Source: Bacteroidota bacterium (GTDB lineage Bacteria > Bacteroidota > Bacteroidia > Chitinophagales > BACL12). From it: a stretch of DNA of 50,620 nucleotides. The notes below the pieces were generated by a model that had not been told where the DNA came from, did no database searches, and was given only the letters and a program-made list of their open reading frames with translations. Where the stretch lies: NCBI GenBank assembly GCA_029571985.1, contig JAKQVC010000005.1:1-50620 (forward strand), read 5' to 3'. Each line of letters starts with the position of its first letter. Within the stretch, counting starts at the first letter, position 1. The position numbers and the translations under genes are program-made. Positions 8,630 to 18,099 of the stretch are shown here, piece after piece.

Positions 8630-9793
8630 CTATTCTTTTATAAATTGAGCCCGTTCGGTGTCAAAATTGCCTACAACTTCCAGCAAATACAGTCCGGGTG
8701 GGAGAGGGCTTATGTCCAAATCTAAGTAGGAATCGTTTGTAAACAGTTGATTTTCAACGAGTTGTCCTGAACTGGTGTAAACCAAAACTTGAACCTGCTC
8801 ATCGGGCAAAGCAGTAGCTACCTGCACAAAAACAGTTGCCGGATTCGGAAATAAGGCAAATCCCGTGCCGGATTCTCCATTTCCTGACCGACAAAGCGCT
8901 GTAACACATGTCTGGAGCGGACTTGGGTCGGAGAACACCCCGTCGCACATACTGGAAATTTGGAACACATAGGTAGTATTACAGGTTAAGCCCTTTATGA
9001 TTTGGGCAGTTTTTGGGGCCGGAATGGTTTTCGTATGCCAGCCGGTTTCGCCCAGAGCCTGATAGCGGAGTTTATAGGTGGTGGCTCCCTCAACAGCACT
9101 CCATTGCACTTTTATCGCATTTTCAGTGGTCAATGCCAGGATGTCCGATGGTGCTGAACAGCCGGCAACCCCTGTATCTCCGGCAGCGATAGGCGTGTTT
9201 GGCGTTAATTGAATGGCATAGTTTTCTACCTGAATCTCCAAAGCGTCATTAATTGGTTCCGGGCACGGATCGAGGGTATTCACCTGCAATCGAACCCAGC
9301 CATACCGATAATCGGCACCCTCCTGAATACGAAATCCAATAAAACCTGAGCCGCCTCCTGCAAAAGGACCTTCTGTTTGTACAAACGGAGGATCAGAACA
9401 ACTCATGTAACTGAAGTAAAAGGTGAACGCCCCGTATCCTAATGTTCCTCCAAAATAACCGGGATTTATCCAGTTGTTTTCTGCTGAAACCAGGTCGCCC
9501 GACTCAAATCGATTCAACACATTCCAGCCCGAACTCAATATCGTGGAGGCCAATTGCACATAGGGATGATCGACACCGGCAGCCGCAATAGAATAAATGC
9601 TGCCAAAAAAGCCACCGTCCCACACATTAAACCAGATATCCGTGATTTCGTCGCCATCTACATCAATGTGCACCGCATCGTCAACCGAAATCCAATCGGG
9701 TTCAGGATTGGTATACACAATTTGCGCATCAGTTCGTGGCATTCCAGCTATCATGCCGATAGCTGCTGCGGAGTAAGCATGGAGTTTTCGCAT
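8630..9793 (-). CDS. Secreted fibronectin-type-III protein with T9SS sorting domain
   Basis: This 387-residue protein has an N-terminal signal sequence (cleavage probably after the Ala in RTDAQ, about residue 23). A middle region of about 25-205 has many aromatic and Gly residues and no recognised fold. One fibronectin type III domain spans about 212-295 (CSAPSDILALTTENAIKVQW onward). The C-terminal type A sorting domain runs from FALFPNPAT to the end, with the PxG.Y.L pattern LPPGLYLLEV. It is therefore predicted to be exported by Sec, moved across the outer membrane by the type IX system and anchored or released. The transcript is single, with its own terminator. Biological role unknown. 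Confidence 0.85.
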   Translation of the reverse strand: MRKLHAYSAAAIGMIAGMPRTDAQIVYTNPEPDWISVDDAVHIDVDGDEITDIWFNVWDGGFFGSIYSIAAAGVDHPYVQLASTILSSGWNVLNRFESGDLVSAENNWINPGYFGGTLGYGAFTFYFSYMSCSDPPFVQTEGPFAGGGSGFIGFRIQEGADYRYGWVRLQVNTLDPCPEPINDALEIQVENYAIQLTPNTPIAAGDTGVAGCSAPSDILALTTENAIKVQWSAVEGATTYKLRYQALGETGWHTKTIPAPKTAQIIKGLTCNTTYVFQISSMCDGVFSDPSPLQTCVTALCRSGNGESGTGFALFPNPATVFVQVATALPDEQVQVLVYTSSGQLVENQLFTNDSYLDLDISPLPPGLYLLEVVGNFDTERAQFIKE

Positions 9794-9924
9794 GACATCG
9801 CATTTGTAATGAAATTACGCATTTTTCATTCAAATTTTTCGTGACAGATAACGCCTTACGGTGGAAAACTTCACAAGGGATACTGATAGTGGGTACCTAT
9901 TTTTACCACCTTGATATTGCAGTG

Positions 9925-12567
9925 ATGGCTAAGAAGAAGCAAGAAACACCACAGGAAGAGTCAGCCGAAAACATAGTGCCGATAAAACAGTCGAGTACGC
10001 ATGTTTCGCATATGTATAAGGACTGGTTCCTGGATTATGCCAGTTACGTAATTCTCGAAAGAGCAGTACCGGATATCCATGACGGATTAAAACCGGTGCA
10101 GCGACGTATTCTGCATTCGATGCGCGAAATGGACGATGGGCGCTTTCATAAAGTGGCTAACGTTATCGGTCAAACCATGCAATATCATCCACACGGAGAT
10201 GCTGCAATTGGTGAAGCATTGGTAAATATGGGTCAAAAAGACCTCCTGATTGAAACACAGGGAAACTGGGGTGATGTGCGCACAGGCGATGATGCAGCAG
10301 CTCCGCGATATATTGAGGCGCGATTATCCAAGTTTGCACTCGAAGTTGTATTTAATAAGGATACTACCGAGTGGCAAATGAGCTACGACGGTCGAAAGGC
10401 AGAACCTGTTACCCTTCCGGTTAAGTTTCCACTCGTACTTGCCATGGGTGTAGAAGGTATTGCCGTAGGGTTAAGTACTAAAATTCTGCCACACAATTTT
10501 TGCGAATTGATTTTGGGAAGTATTGAAGTGCTCAAAGGAAACGAAACACAAATTGTTCCGGATTTTGCCACAGGCGGAATGGTTGATGTATCTGAATACA
10601 ATCGCGGCGAACGCGGGAGTAAAATCAGGTGTCGTGCAAAATTGGAAGTAGTAGATAAGAAAACCATCGCTATCCGCGAAATTCCATTTAGTACAACCAC
10701 TACCTCATTGATAGAATCCATTATCAAAGCGAATGATAAAGGAAAAATTAAAATTAAAAAGGTAACGGATAATACGGCCAAAGACGTTGAAATTCTTGTA
10801 GAGCTTGCAGCCGGCGTTTCTCCTGATGTAACGGTGGATGCGCTGTATGCATTTACAGATTGCGAAATATCCATCACGCCATCAACCTGTATCATTGAGG
10901 ACGACAGGCCTTTGTTTTTAACGGTAGATGAAATTCTGCGCAGAAGTACTAAAAACACAAAAGACCTTTTAAAAAGCGAACTCGACATTCGGCTTGAGGA
11001 ATTAAATGAAAAATGGCACTTCAGCTCACTGGAAAAAATATTCATCGAAAATCGCATCTACCGCGATATTGAGGAATGCGAAACATGGGAAGAAGTAATT
11101 CGCGCTATCGATAAAGGGCTTGATCCCCATAAACCGAAATTAATGCGGGAAGTTACGGAAGAGGATATTGTGCGGTTAACAGAAATTAAAATCAAACGCA
11201 TTTCCAAATTCGATGCCTTTAAAGCAGATGAATATATCCGCGAACTGGAGAAAGAAATGAAGGAGGTTAAGCATAATCTCCGCCATCTCACAGATTATGC
11301 CATCCGATATTTCGAAGAGCTATTAAAAAAATACGGTAAGGGTCGCGAACGTAAAACGGAAATCAGAAAGTTCGATACTATCGAAGCCAAAGCGGTAGTA
11401 GCTAACAATGCAAAACTCTATGTAAATCGTGAAGAAGGGTTTATCGGATTTGGGTTGAAGAAAGACGAATTCATCTGCGATTGTTCAGATATTGATGATA
11501 TCATTGCCTTTACAGATGAAGGTAAAATGAAAGTAGTGCGCATAGCAGATAAAGTATTCATCGGCAAAAAAATTCTCTACGCTCAGGTGTGGAAGAAAGA
11601 AGATGAGCGGATGACGTATCACATGATTTATACGGACGGGAAAACCGGAAAGGCATTCGCCAAAAGATTTAACGTTACCGCCATTACACGGGATAAAGAA
11701 TATGATTTAACACAGGGTAATGCGAAAAGCAAAGTATGGTATTTCAGCGCTAATCCGAATAGCGAAAGTGAAGTGGTGAACCTGCAGTTACATCCCAACG
11801 CCCGGGCCATACACAAGCAATTTGATTTTGATTTCGGCGAATTGACCGTTAAAGGTCGCTCGAGTATGGGAAATACGGTTACGAAATATCCATTGCGAAA
11901 AATCGTACAAAAAGAAAAAGGAACCAGCACCTTAGGCGGCAGAAAATTATGGATTGACGAAACGGTGGGACGCCTGAATGTGGATGCACGTGGCCGCTAT
12001 CTGGGTGAGTTTGATACGGGAGATAATTTATTGGCCATATATCGAGACGGCACTTATGAATTAACAAACTTCGAATTAAGTAATCGTTTCGAAATGCGCG
12101 ATGTACTCCTGCTCGAAAAGTTTAATGAACAACGCGTGGTGTCAGCCGCGTATTGGGACAATGAACAAAAGCAAATGTTCCTCAAGCGGTTTTATATTGA
12201 ATCAATTGTGCCGGATAAAAAATATCCGTTCATCACAGAATCAACAGGTTCTAAATTGTATTTTGCCTCAACGGCAGCAAAACCGCGTTTAGAAATTGTG
12301 GTTGTTAAAGGACGTAAACAGGAAGAAGTACCTGAAGTGGTTGAAGTGGAAACTTTTATTGATGTGAAAGGATGGAAAAGTCAGGGCAAGCGTTTAAGTC
12401 AGTACGAAATTCGAAAAGTAACCGGATTGCCGCCTGAAGCCGAACCTGAGCCGGAAGTAAAACCGGAAAAAAAAGACCCTGATCTGAAAGTAGGCACGCA
12501 AATGGAATGGGATCTTGATTCAGGAGAGACGAAGTTAAAAGACGGCAAGCAAAGTAAATTGTTTTAA
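9925..12567 (+). CDS. parC: DNA topoisomerase IV subunit A
   Basis: This 880-residue catalytic subunit cuts and rejoins DNA and pairs with the ParE-like protein at 4316. The breakage-reunion domain begins with the family signature DGLKPVQRRILHSM. The catalytic tyrosine lies in AAAPRYIEARLS near residue 121. A coiled-coil follows near 400-470 (YIRELEKEMKEVKHNL). The C-terminal half has pinwheel-like strands (GRYLGEFDTGDNLLAIY) but no canonical gyrase GQRGG box, which supports topoisomerase IV. The frame is open from 9841, but homologues begin near MAKKKQ, so I place the start at 9925. The next gene follows after 42 bp. Confidence 0.92.
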   Translation: MAKKKQETPQEESAENIVPIKQSSTHVSHMYKDWFLDYASYVILERAVPDIHDGLKPVQRRILHSMREMDDGRFHKVANVIGQTMQYHPHGDAAIGEALVNMGQKDLLIETQGNWGDVRTGDDAAAPRYIEARLSKFALEVVFNKDTTEWQMSYDGRKAEPVTLPVKFPLVLAMGVEGIAVGLSTKILPHNFCELILGSIEVLKGNETQIVPDFATGGMVDVSEYNRGERGSKIRCRAKLEVVDKKTIAIREIPFSTTTTSLIESIIKANDKGKIKIKKVTDNTAKDVEILVELAAGVSPDVTVDALYAFTDCEISITPSTCIIEDDRPLFLTVDEILRRSTKNTKDLLKSELDIRLEELNEKWHFSSLEKIFIENRIYRDIEECETWEEVIRAIDKGLDPHKPKLMREVTEEDIVRLTEIKIKRISKFDAFKADEYIRELEKEMKEVKHNLRHLTDYAIRYFEELLKKYGKGRERKTEIRKFDTIEAKAVVANNAKLYVNREEGFIGFGLKKDEFICDCSDIDDIIAFTDEGKMKVVRIADKVFIGKKILYAQVWKKEDERMTYHMIYTDGKTGKAFAKRFNVTAITRDKEYDLTQGNAKSKVWYFSANPNSESEVVNLQLHPNARAIHKQFDFDFGELTVKGRSSMGNTVTKYPLRKIVQKEKGTSTLGGRKLWIDETVGRLNVDARGRYLGEFDTGDNLLAIYRDGTYELTNFELSNRFEMRDVLLLEKFNEQRVVSAAYWDNEQKQMFLKRFYIESIVPDKKYPFITESTGSKLYFASTAAKPRLEIVVVKGRKQEEVPEVVEVETFIDVKGWKSQGKRLSQYEIRKVTGLPPEAEPEPEVKPEKKDPDLKVGTQMEWDLDSGETKLKDGKQSKLF

Positions 12568-12609
12568 ATACCGTTTGAACAATAGGGGATAGGTGGTGTT
12601 TCTATCGGT

Positions 12610-12921
12610 ATGATTCACCAAATCTTACTATCCTGTATCTTGATGTTTAGCCAGCCTGCACATCAGCAAGATTATGCATCATTTGTTTTGCATAATGAAA
12701 CATTAACCAGCATACCACTCAGCATTCCGGGTGTGATGAATCCTAATTTGAGCCCGCTGGGGTATAGTGGTGTGTCGCTTGCTTTAGGTCAGGAAGTATT
12801 TTTCATGGAAAAAAAGAAGAAGTACCTTTTATTAACGGTGGATGCATCTTTAGAAGGGGATACCCTGGAGGTTGGACAATTAATAAAAACACGCAAACAG
12901 GAGTTGAAAAATCAGCAATGA
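12610..12921 (+). CDS. Small secreted protein of unknown function
   Basis: This 103-residue protein has a short signal-like N-terminus (MIHQILLSCILMFSQPAHQQ). It then has a compact, mostly beta-type sequence with LHNETLTSIPLSIPGVMNP and a lysine-rich turn MEKKKK, ending in a charged tail. I do not recognise the family. It lies 42 bp after parC and overlaps the next gene by 4 bp (ATGA), so it is probably read as part of a parC-SDR-SRPBCC transcript. The overlap and conserved-looking composition make a real gene likely. Confidence 0.65.
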   Translation: MIHQILLSCILMFSQPAHQQDYASFVLHNETLTSIPLSIPGVMNPNLSPLGYSGVSLALGQEVFFMEKKKKYLLLTVDASLEGDTLEVGQLIKTRKQELKNQQ

Positions 12922-13607
12922 GCGTGTATTTAGTTGTTGGCGGAATGGGGGGAATTGGCTCTGCTGTTGTGAGGCAACTGATTGATCAGGGGCATCTGGT
13001 AATTGCAACCTATAGAAATACATCACCCACAGTACATCCTCAGGTGCAATGGTTACAATGGGATGTTACAACAGATTTCCCGGTTGATGTGTTACCGGAA
13101 GTTTTGGATGGCGTAGTGTATTGCCCGGGTTCTATTTTACTGAAACCCTTTCATCGAATTCCGCCATCAACATTTATAGATGATTATACCTTGCAGGTCG
13201 GAGGTGCCATCAGAGTATTACAGGCGGCGCATACTGCATTGAAGCGAAGTAGTACAGCAACTGTTGTTTTATTTTCAACAGTAGCCGTGCAAAGAGGCTT
13301 TACCTTCCATAGTGCGGTGAGTGCATCAAAAGGTGCAATAGAAGGTTTGGTGCGCGCTTTATCTGCTGAATGGGCACCGGATATCCGGATAAATGCGATA
13401 GCGCCATCCATTATTGATACACCATTAGCATCTTCCTTATTAAATACACCGGAAAAAAGAGAAGCGAATGCAGGCAGACATCCATTAAAGCGCATCGGTA
13501 ATCCGGATGATATAGCAAACGCAGTGGTTTATTTATTATCTTCAACATCTTCCTGGATGACGGGTGAAATTTTGCATGTGGATGGAGGCATGCATGCAAT
13601 TAAATAA
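12918..13607 (+). CDS. Short-chain dehydrogenase/reductase family protein lacking the catalytic Tyr
   Basis: This 229-residue Rossmann-fold protein has the nucleotide-binding motif GGMGGIG at residues 8-14. The canonical NNAG is replaced by YCPG near 68-71. The serine expected in the active site is at about 120 (LFSTVAV). The position of the catalytic Tyr in YxxxK is Val134 (VSASK), while Lys138 is kept. The C-terminal INAIAPSIIDTPL and DGG motifs are typical of the family. It may be a non-classical reductase, an enzyme using another acid, or a binding protein. It overlaps the upstream gene by 4 bp and is followed 6 bp later by an SRPBCC gene, so the three are probably co-expressed. Substrate unknown. 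Confidence 0.88.
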   Translation: MSVYLVVGGMGGIGSAVVRQLIDQGHLVIATYRNTSPTVHPQVQWLQWDVTTDFPVDVLPEVLDGVVYCPGSILLKPFHRIPPSTFIDDYTLQVGGAIRVLQAAHTALKRSSTATVVLFSTVAVQRGFTFHSAVSASKGAIEGLVRALSAEWAPDIRINAIAPSIIDTPLASSLLNTPEKREANAGRHPLKRIGNPDDIANAVVYLLSSTSSWMTGEILHVDGGMHAIK

Positions 13608-13613
13608 GTGCAT

Positions 13614-14108
13614 ATGGGCGTTTATACTTTACAGGCCGAACAGGTGTTGTACACCGATATACAAACAGCATGGGATTTTTTATGTAATCCGCAGAATTTA
13701 CGTGTCATTACACCTGAGTATATGGGTTTTGTTGTGCATACGCCAAATTTGCCGGAGAAGATTTATCCCGGCTTAATGATTCAATATACAGTGCGTCCGG
13801 TTATGCGTATACCTATGCGTTGGGTAACTGAAATTACGCATGTATCAGATAAAACCTATTTTGTTGACGAACAACGTGTTGGCCCATATCGCATCTGGCA
13901 TCATGAACATCATATTCAACAAATAGAAGGCGGTGTGTTGATGCGGGATATTGTTACATATCAGCCGCCTTTCGGTATTTTGGGGAATATCGCAAACCGC
14001 TTATTTATTCGTCGTCAGTTAAGCCAAATCTTCGAATACAGGAAAAATGTATTAGATAAAATGTATGGCCGCATTATTGATGATGAAAAAATGTCGATGC
14101 ATGTGTAA
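13614..14108 (+). CDS. SRPBCC (START-like) ligand-binding protein
   Basis: This 164-residue protein resembles the polyketide-cyclase/SRPBCC superfamily, with an N-terminal pattern of coenzyme-Q-binding/YfcH-type proteins (AWDFLCNPQNLRVITPEYMGF) and a C-terminal helix IFEYRKNVLDKMYG. Members form a deep hydrophobic cavity for lipids or other apolar ligands. A GTG at 13608 directly after the SDR stop would also open the frame. The ATG at 13614 gives the usual N-terminus. Its 3' end overlaps the convergent SBBP gene by 35 bp. Homologues often sit beside SDR genes, as here, but the ligand cannot be deduced. Confidence 0.8.
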   Translation: MGVYTLQAEQVLYTDIQTAWDFLCNPQNLRVITPEYMGFVVHTPNLPEKIYPGLMIQYTVRPVMRIPMRWVTEITHVSDKTYFVDEQRVGPYRIWHHEHHIQQIEGGVLMRDIVTYQPPFGILGNIANRLFIRRQLSQIFEYRKNVLDKMYGRIIDDEKMSMHV

Positions 14109-16998
14109 ATCGACCATTTACTGATACAATGAAATTCCCTTTTGGTAAATAAGGGTGTTCAAAATATAAAGTATTGGCTCCCGCATCTAACGACCATTTA
14201 GTTGACATTACCTGTTTGCCGGTCATATCACATATTACAACTTGAATTTCCTCCGACGACCTCGAATTCAGGTGTAACGCGGCTTTTTCATATTCAGGGT
14301 AGGTAATAGTGAGTGAATTGGCCTGTGTCATTGGTTCGAGGGCGAGTGTCTGATTAAATAAGACAATGCCCGATAAATCGTATCCGGTTAACATATAATA
14401 CATCACAGTGTCAGCATATTGCTGGTCAGTCACTGTATATAATGTTTGAGTAGATGCCTCTGATTGATATATGGGTATTATCGCTGTCGGTTCAATTCGT
14501 GACAATACATAATTGGAGCATTGATGGATTTCAGGAACCTCCCAGATAAGTGTGTTTATACCATTTGCATTTGACCCGGTGAATTCGAGAATTTCTAATG
14601 GTAATATGCAATCAATTATAAATCCAAGCGTATCCACATTGCAATCGGCATCTGATACAATTACCTCCCAGTACCCGGCGCATAAATCTGTTGCAATGGA
14701 ATCTGTTTGTCCATCGGTCCACAGGTAACTATAAGGTGCAACACCACAGGAGGGTGTCACGGTTGCAGAATCCAGACAATAACACAAATTGCTGTAGGTT
14801 AAATCCAGATTCAGGGGAACAGGATTGAATTTAGCGATGAAAGGTTCATCATCGCCGTTATGTGAGCCATCGTAGTAAGTACTACCACCGGGATTTGCCA
14901 GTGGAACTGCTTCACCAGGGTCATATTCGTGGTAAACACCGGTTAGAAAAAGTGTATTTTGTTCGAATGCAGATGACTCTAGACAGGATAAAATGTCTTC
15001 ATTTTCAAATCCATAATACGTTGCCCATGAAATCACGAATGACGTTGTAAATCGGGTCAAAAAAATATCGCCTTCACCTGCATTCGTTGCGTCATAATAA
15101 CTGGTACATCCTGCATCATAAACCGGCAAATCTGCACTCCAACTGGTTTGTGTGAGATACAGATTGTTGCATGCATCAACGGCAAGAGCATCACGCGAAT
15201 CCATGTATTCGTTTGCGCTTCCTCCAAAAAATGTGGACCATGCACAATCACCTGAATTAGTTGCTTCGAATAAAAAAATATCTGTGCCACCTGCATTGGC
15301 AGATTGATAATATCTGTCAAAATCCGGCGTATAGGTATACAAGTCAGTTGATCTGGAGTATCCACTAAAAAAAACATCATCTGTTTGATTACAAATTACG
15401 CTTTGACCATAATCAGCGTCAGTTCCACCCAAATATGTGGCCCATAATCTTGTGCCGGTGTTGGTGAATTTAATGGCGTAAGCATCCGTATCACCCGCCA
15501 TAGTGCCCTGATAAAATGTGCCGGCATCAAATACCGGAAAATTTGTCGATTTTGTTGTTCCGGTTACAAATAATTCGTTATCGCTATCAACAGCTAGTGC
15601 ATTTCCTTCGTCAAATGCATTACCGCCATAATAGGATGCCCATATTCTGGTTCCGGAGTTGTTGAATTTAAGCATAAATGCATCCTGCACTCCGCCCAAA
15701 GTTGCCTGGTAAAATGTACCGGCATTCAGCTTTGGGAAATTTGAAGATTTAGTATAGCCTGTTACAAAAATATTACCGGTTGCATCAGCAACAATGGCAT
15801 GTCCGCCTTCCTTATTGTCGCCACCATAATAAGTAGCCCACAATCTTGTCCCACTGCTATTAAATTTCAGGATGAAGACATCCTCATCTCCATTTAATGT
15901 ACCTTGGTAAAATGTGCCCGCATTGTATACAGGGAAATTTGGGCTAACCGTTTCTCCTGTAACAAAAATATTTCCGGATGCATCTGTGGTAACGCCGAAT
16001 GCAAAATCTTCGTCATCACCACCATAATAGGTTGACCAAAGCCGAACCCCGGTTGGAGAAAATTTCACAATAACTGCGTCTTCATTTCCACTATTTCCCG
16101 GTTGATAATAGGTGCCGGCATTATATGTAGGGAAATTGGTTGATTCAGCAAATCCTACTGCTATTACATTGCCGTTGAGGTCTGAGGTAATATGTGTGAA
16201 CTCTTCATTCTGACTGCCACCATAAAAAGTGCACCACCATAGCGCCGGATCGATAATCAAGGTATCCTGATCATTATAGGGCTGAAGTTCATAACCGATG
16301 GTTACATTGTTTTGATTCGATTCAATTATCTGATATGCACTTTCTACATATTGGTTTGAACTTGTATAACAATAAGGTTTGGGTTCAATTACATCTCCCT
16401 GAGCAGTTGGGATTAAAAGGCTTCCATCTTGTTGTAGGTGAATACCGCCAGGTGCTGTGTAATTTAACTGAATACAATTTGGGTTAACACCGGGTGCCAC
16501 TTCAAAGCTGAATTTTACGCCCTTTTGGTCAGTTTCAATAATCCAATTGATACCCGGGTAAATTTGATCAATCTGAATGGATTGATAGTTCTGATTTACA
16601 ATGGGAAGATCACTGCCTGCCCGATAATAGTAGCTTTTACCATTTACAGGACTACTATAATGGATGTTTTTGGAGAGTATGCTGGCATGTAAAGGTGATA
16701 CAGAAATATGGTCTAGTTTTCCTGCTGATTGTTCAAAGCCGGCATCTGCCGGGTAAAATAGCTCGATTCCGGAGCCGGTTATCCAGATTTGAGCATTCTC
16801 CACAGAATACAATGCATGTATTTGTTTGTCGGAAGCATCTGATGTAACAGAAAATTGACCAACGTTAGGTATAAAACCACTTGGTTGTGCTACCTGAGCA
16901 TATCCAAGTACAGATACCCAGATACTAATGAAACTTAGGCCAAATCTTCTAAAAGTGTGCAGTTTACAGGGGTTAGAGATAAGGCTATTTTCCTGCAT
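14074..16998 (-). CDS. Large secreted SBBP-repeat protein with T9SS sorting domain
   Basis: This 974-residue protein has a signal sequence ending near residue 35 (VLGYAQ). A first domain of about 36-250 contains FIPNVGQF and INWIIETDQKGVKFSF, as in Bacteroidota SBBP (seven-bladed beta-propeller related) proteins. About seven repeats of roughly 66 residues follow between 255 and 715, each with YYGG, GNIFVTG, NFP, GTFYQ and LKF.SGTRLWA patterns. A C-terminal Ig-like region and a T9SS-type domain from about 895 complete it. It is probably a cell-surface or released adhesin-like or structural protein. The repeats decay toward the C-terminal side (repeats 5-7). It has its own promoter element 4 nt before the ATG and overlaps its convergent neighbour. 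Confidence 0.85.
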   Translation of the reverse strand: MQENSLISNPCKLHTFRRFGLSFISIWVSVLGYAQVAQPSGFIPNVGQFSVTSDASDKQIHALYSVENAQIWITGSGIELFYPADAGFEQSAGKLDHISVSPLHASILSKNIHYSSPVNGKSYYYRAGSDLPIVNQNYQSIQIDQIYPGINWIIETDQKGVKFSFEVAPGVNPNCIQLNYTAPGGIHLQQDGSLLIPTAQGDVIEPKPYCYTSSNQYVESAYQIIESNQNNVTIGYELQPYNDQDTLIIDPALWWCTFYGGSQNEEFTHITSDLNGNVIAVGFAESTNFPTYNAGTYYQPGNSGNEDAVIVKFSPTGVRLWSTYYGGDDEDFAFGVTTDASGNIFVTGETVSPNFPVYNAGTFYQGTLNGDEDVFILKFNSSGTRLWATYYGGDNKEGGHAIVADATGNIFVTGYTKSSNFPKLNAGTFYQATLGGVQDAFMLKFNNSGTRIWASYYGGNAFDEGNALAVDSDNELFVTGTTKSTNFPVFDAGTFYQGTMAGDTDAYAIKFTNTGTRLWATYLGGTDADYGQSVICNQTDDVFFSGYSRSTDLYTYTPDFDRYYQSANAGGTDIFLFEATNSGDCAWSTFFGGSANEYMDSRDALAVDACNNLYLTQTSWSADLPVYDAGCTSYYDATNAGEGDIFLTRFTTSFVISWATYYGFENEDILSCLESSAFEQNTLFLTGVYHEYDPGEAVPLANPGGSTYYDGSHNGDDEPFIAKFNPVPLNLDLTYSNLCYCLDSATVTPSCGVAPYSYLWTDGQTDSIATDLCAGYWEVIVSDADCNVDTLGFIIDCILPLEILEFTGSNANGINTLIWEVPEIHQCSNYVLSRIEPTAIIPIYQSEASTQTLYTVTDQQYADTVMYYMLTGYDLSGIVLFNQTLALEPMTQANSLTITYPEYEKAALHLNSRSSEEIQVVICDMTGKQVMSTKWSLDAGANTLYFEHPYLPKGNFIVSVNGRFTHASTFFHHQ

Positions 16999-17002
16999 AG
17001 AT

Positions 17003-17010
17003 TAAAGGTA
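17003..17010 (-). promoter_or_regulatory. Putative -7 element of the SBBP gene
   Basis: On the minus strand TACCTTTA (17010 to 17003) differs from TAnnTTTG only at the last base. It is followed by 4 nt and then the ATG at 16998, the same spacing as in several other genes here. Confidence 0.45.
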
Positions 17011-17121
17011 AAGCACCTATTATAGGTTGTAAAAGACAATTTCGAGCAATTTCCACCCATTTGTAAGTAGTTTAGTCCTTGGTTTATGGGTCCATCAGGT
17101 ATAGTTAACACAAAAATTACA

Positions 17122-17129
17122 TAAATTTA
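17122..17129 (+). promoter_or_regulatory. Putative -7 element of the kelch operon
   Basis: TAAATTTA lies 23 nt before the ATG at 17153. It is the best TAnnTTTG-like element in the divergent interval between the SBBP gene and the kelch operon. Confidence 0.3.
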
Positions 17130-17152
17130 ACCATTCAATCATTCGACGCATT

Positions 17153-18097
17153 ATGGTTAGATGGAAATGGACACTGATTGCTTTTGCATTTTTCGTATTG
17201 TCCCCCGAGGTCAAGGCAGAACTCAAGTGGACTGAAAAAGCCAATTTTGGGGGTGAAGCCCGACACCGCAGTATTGGTTTCAGCATCGCCAAGCGTGGTT
17301 ATATGGGTCTCGGCCATTATAACTCTGTTGTGGATGTATTGTTTGAGGATATTTGGGAATATGATCCGGGTTCAAATACCTGGGCGCAAAAAGCGGATTT
17401 TCCCGGAGGTAAAATGCTGCAGTGTGTTGCTTTTACCATCGATGATATTGCCTATGTGGGCACAGGGAGAGATCCCTACTTTTATGAGCATAACGAGTTT
17501 TATGCTTACCATCAAAAAACAAATACCTGGACACCTGTTGCCGATTTTGAAGGTAGTGCCCGACATGGAGCAGTAGCATTTGCCATTAATGGCAAGGGTT
17601 ATGTAGCTACCGGTAGTGATGGGGTAAATTATAAAAAAGATATATGGGAATTTGATCCTGTCACTAACGACTGGATACCAAAAGCCAATTTACCAGGTGC
17701 CGGTCGTTTAGCCGGAGTTGGTTTTGCTATCGATTCCATCGGCTATGTTGGAACAGGTAATGCATTTGGATCAACAAATGATTTTTATGCATTTGATCCT
17801 GCCACTAATTCGTGGACGGTGAAAGCAGATGTTCCAGGTCCGACTCGACAGGAAGCCACTGGATTTGCCATGAATGGATTTGGTTATATCGGCACTGGTG
17901 ATGATTATTCCAGCGGTACTAATTATGATGACTGGTGGGAATATAATCCGGTGTCGGATACATGGGATTCAGTACCTGAATTTCCGGGGATGGGTAGACG
18001 TTACATGGCATCGTTTGTTGTCGATAATGTGGGATACTGTGGCACCGGAACCAGCGGAACAAATTTGAGAGATCTCTGGCAACTCAAAAAATTATAA
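17153..18097 (+). CDS. Secreted kelch-repeat protein without sorting domain
   Basis: This 314-residue protein has a signal peptide (cleavage probably after VKA, near residue 22). Six kelch-like blades of about 48 residues follow, each with a WEYDP..N.W core, a short R-containing turn and a (I/V)GYVGTG strand, enough for one six-bladed beta-propeller. Unlike its two downstream paralogues it stops right after the last blade (RDLWQLKKL) and has no T9SS sorting domain, so it may stay in the periplasm. It is the first gene of a four-gene operon and is followed 2 bp later by the second kelch gene. Binding partner unknown. Confidence 0.85.
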   Translation: MVRWKWTLIAFAFFVLSPEVKAELKWTEKANFGGEARHRSIGFSIAKRGYMGLGHYNSVVDVLFEDIWEYDPGSNTWAQKADFPGGKMLQCVAFTIDDIAYVGTGRDPYFYEHNEFYAYHQKTNTWTPVADFEGSARHGAVAFAINGKGYVATGSDGVNYKKDIWEFDPVTNDWIPKANLPGAGRLAGVGFAIDSIGYVGTGNAFGSTNDFYAFDPATNSWTVKADVPGPTRQEATGFAMNGFGYIGTGDDYSSGTNYDDWWEYNPVSDTWDSVPEFPGMGRRYMASFVVDNVGYCGTGTSGTNLRDLWQLKKL

Positions 18098-18099
18098 TC

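Noticed and set aside
10383-11057. 224-codon antisense frame within parC
   Set aside because: The sense frame is a clear topoisomerase; the antisense product is Ser/Ile-rich with no domain.
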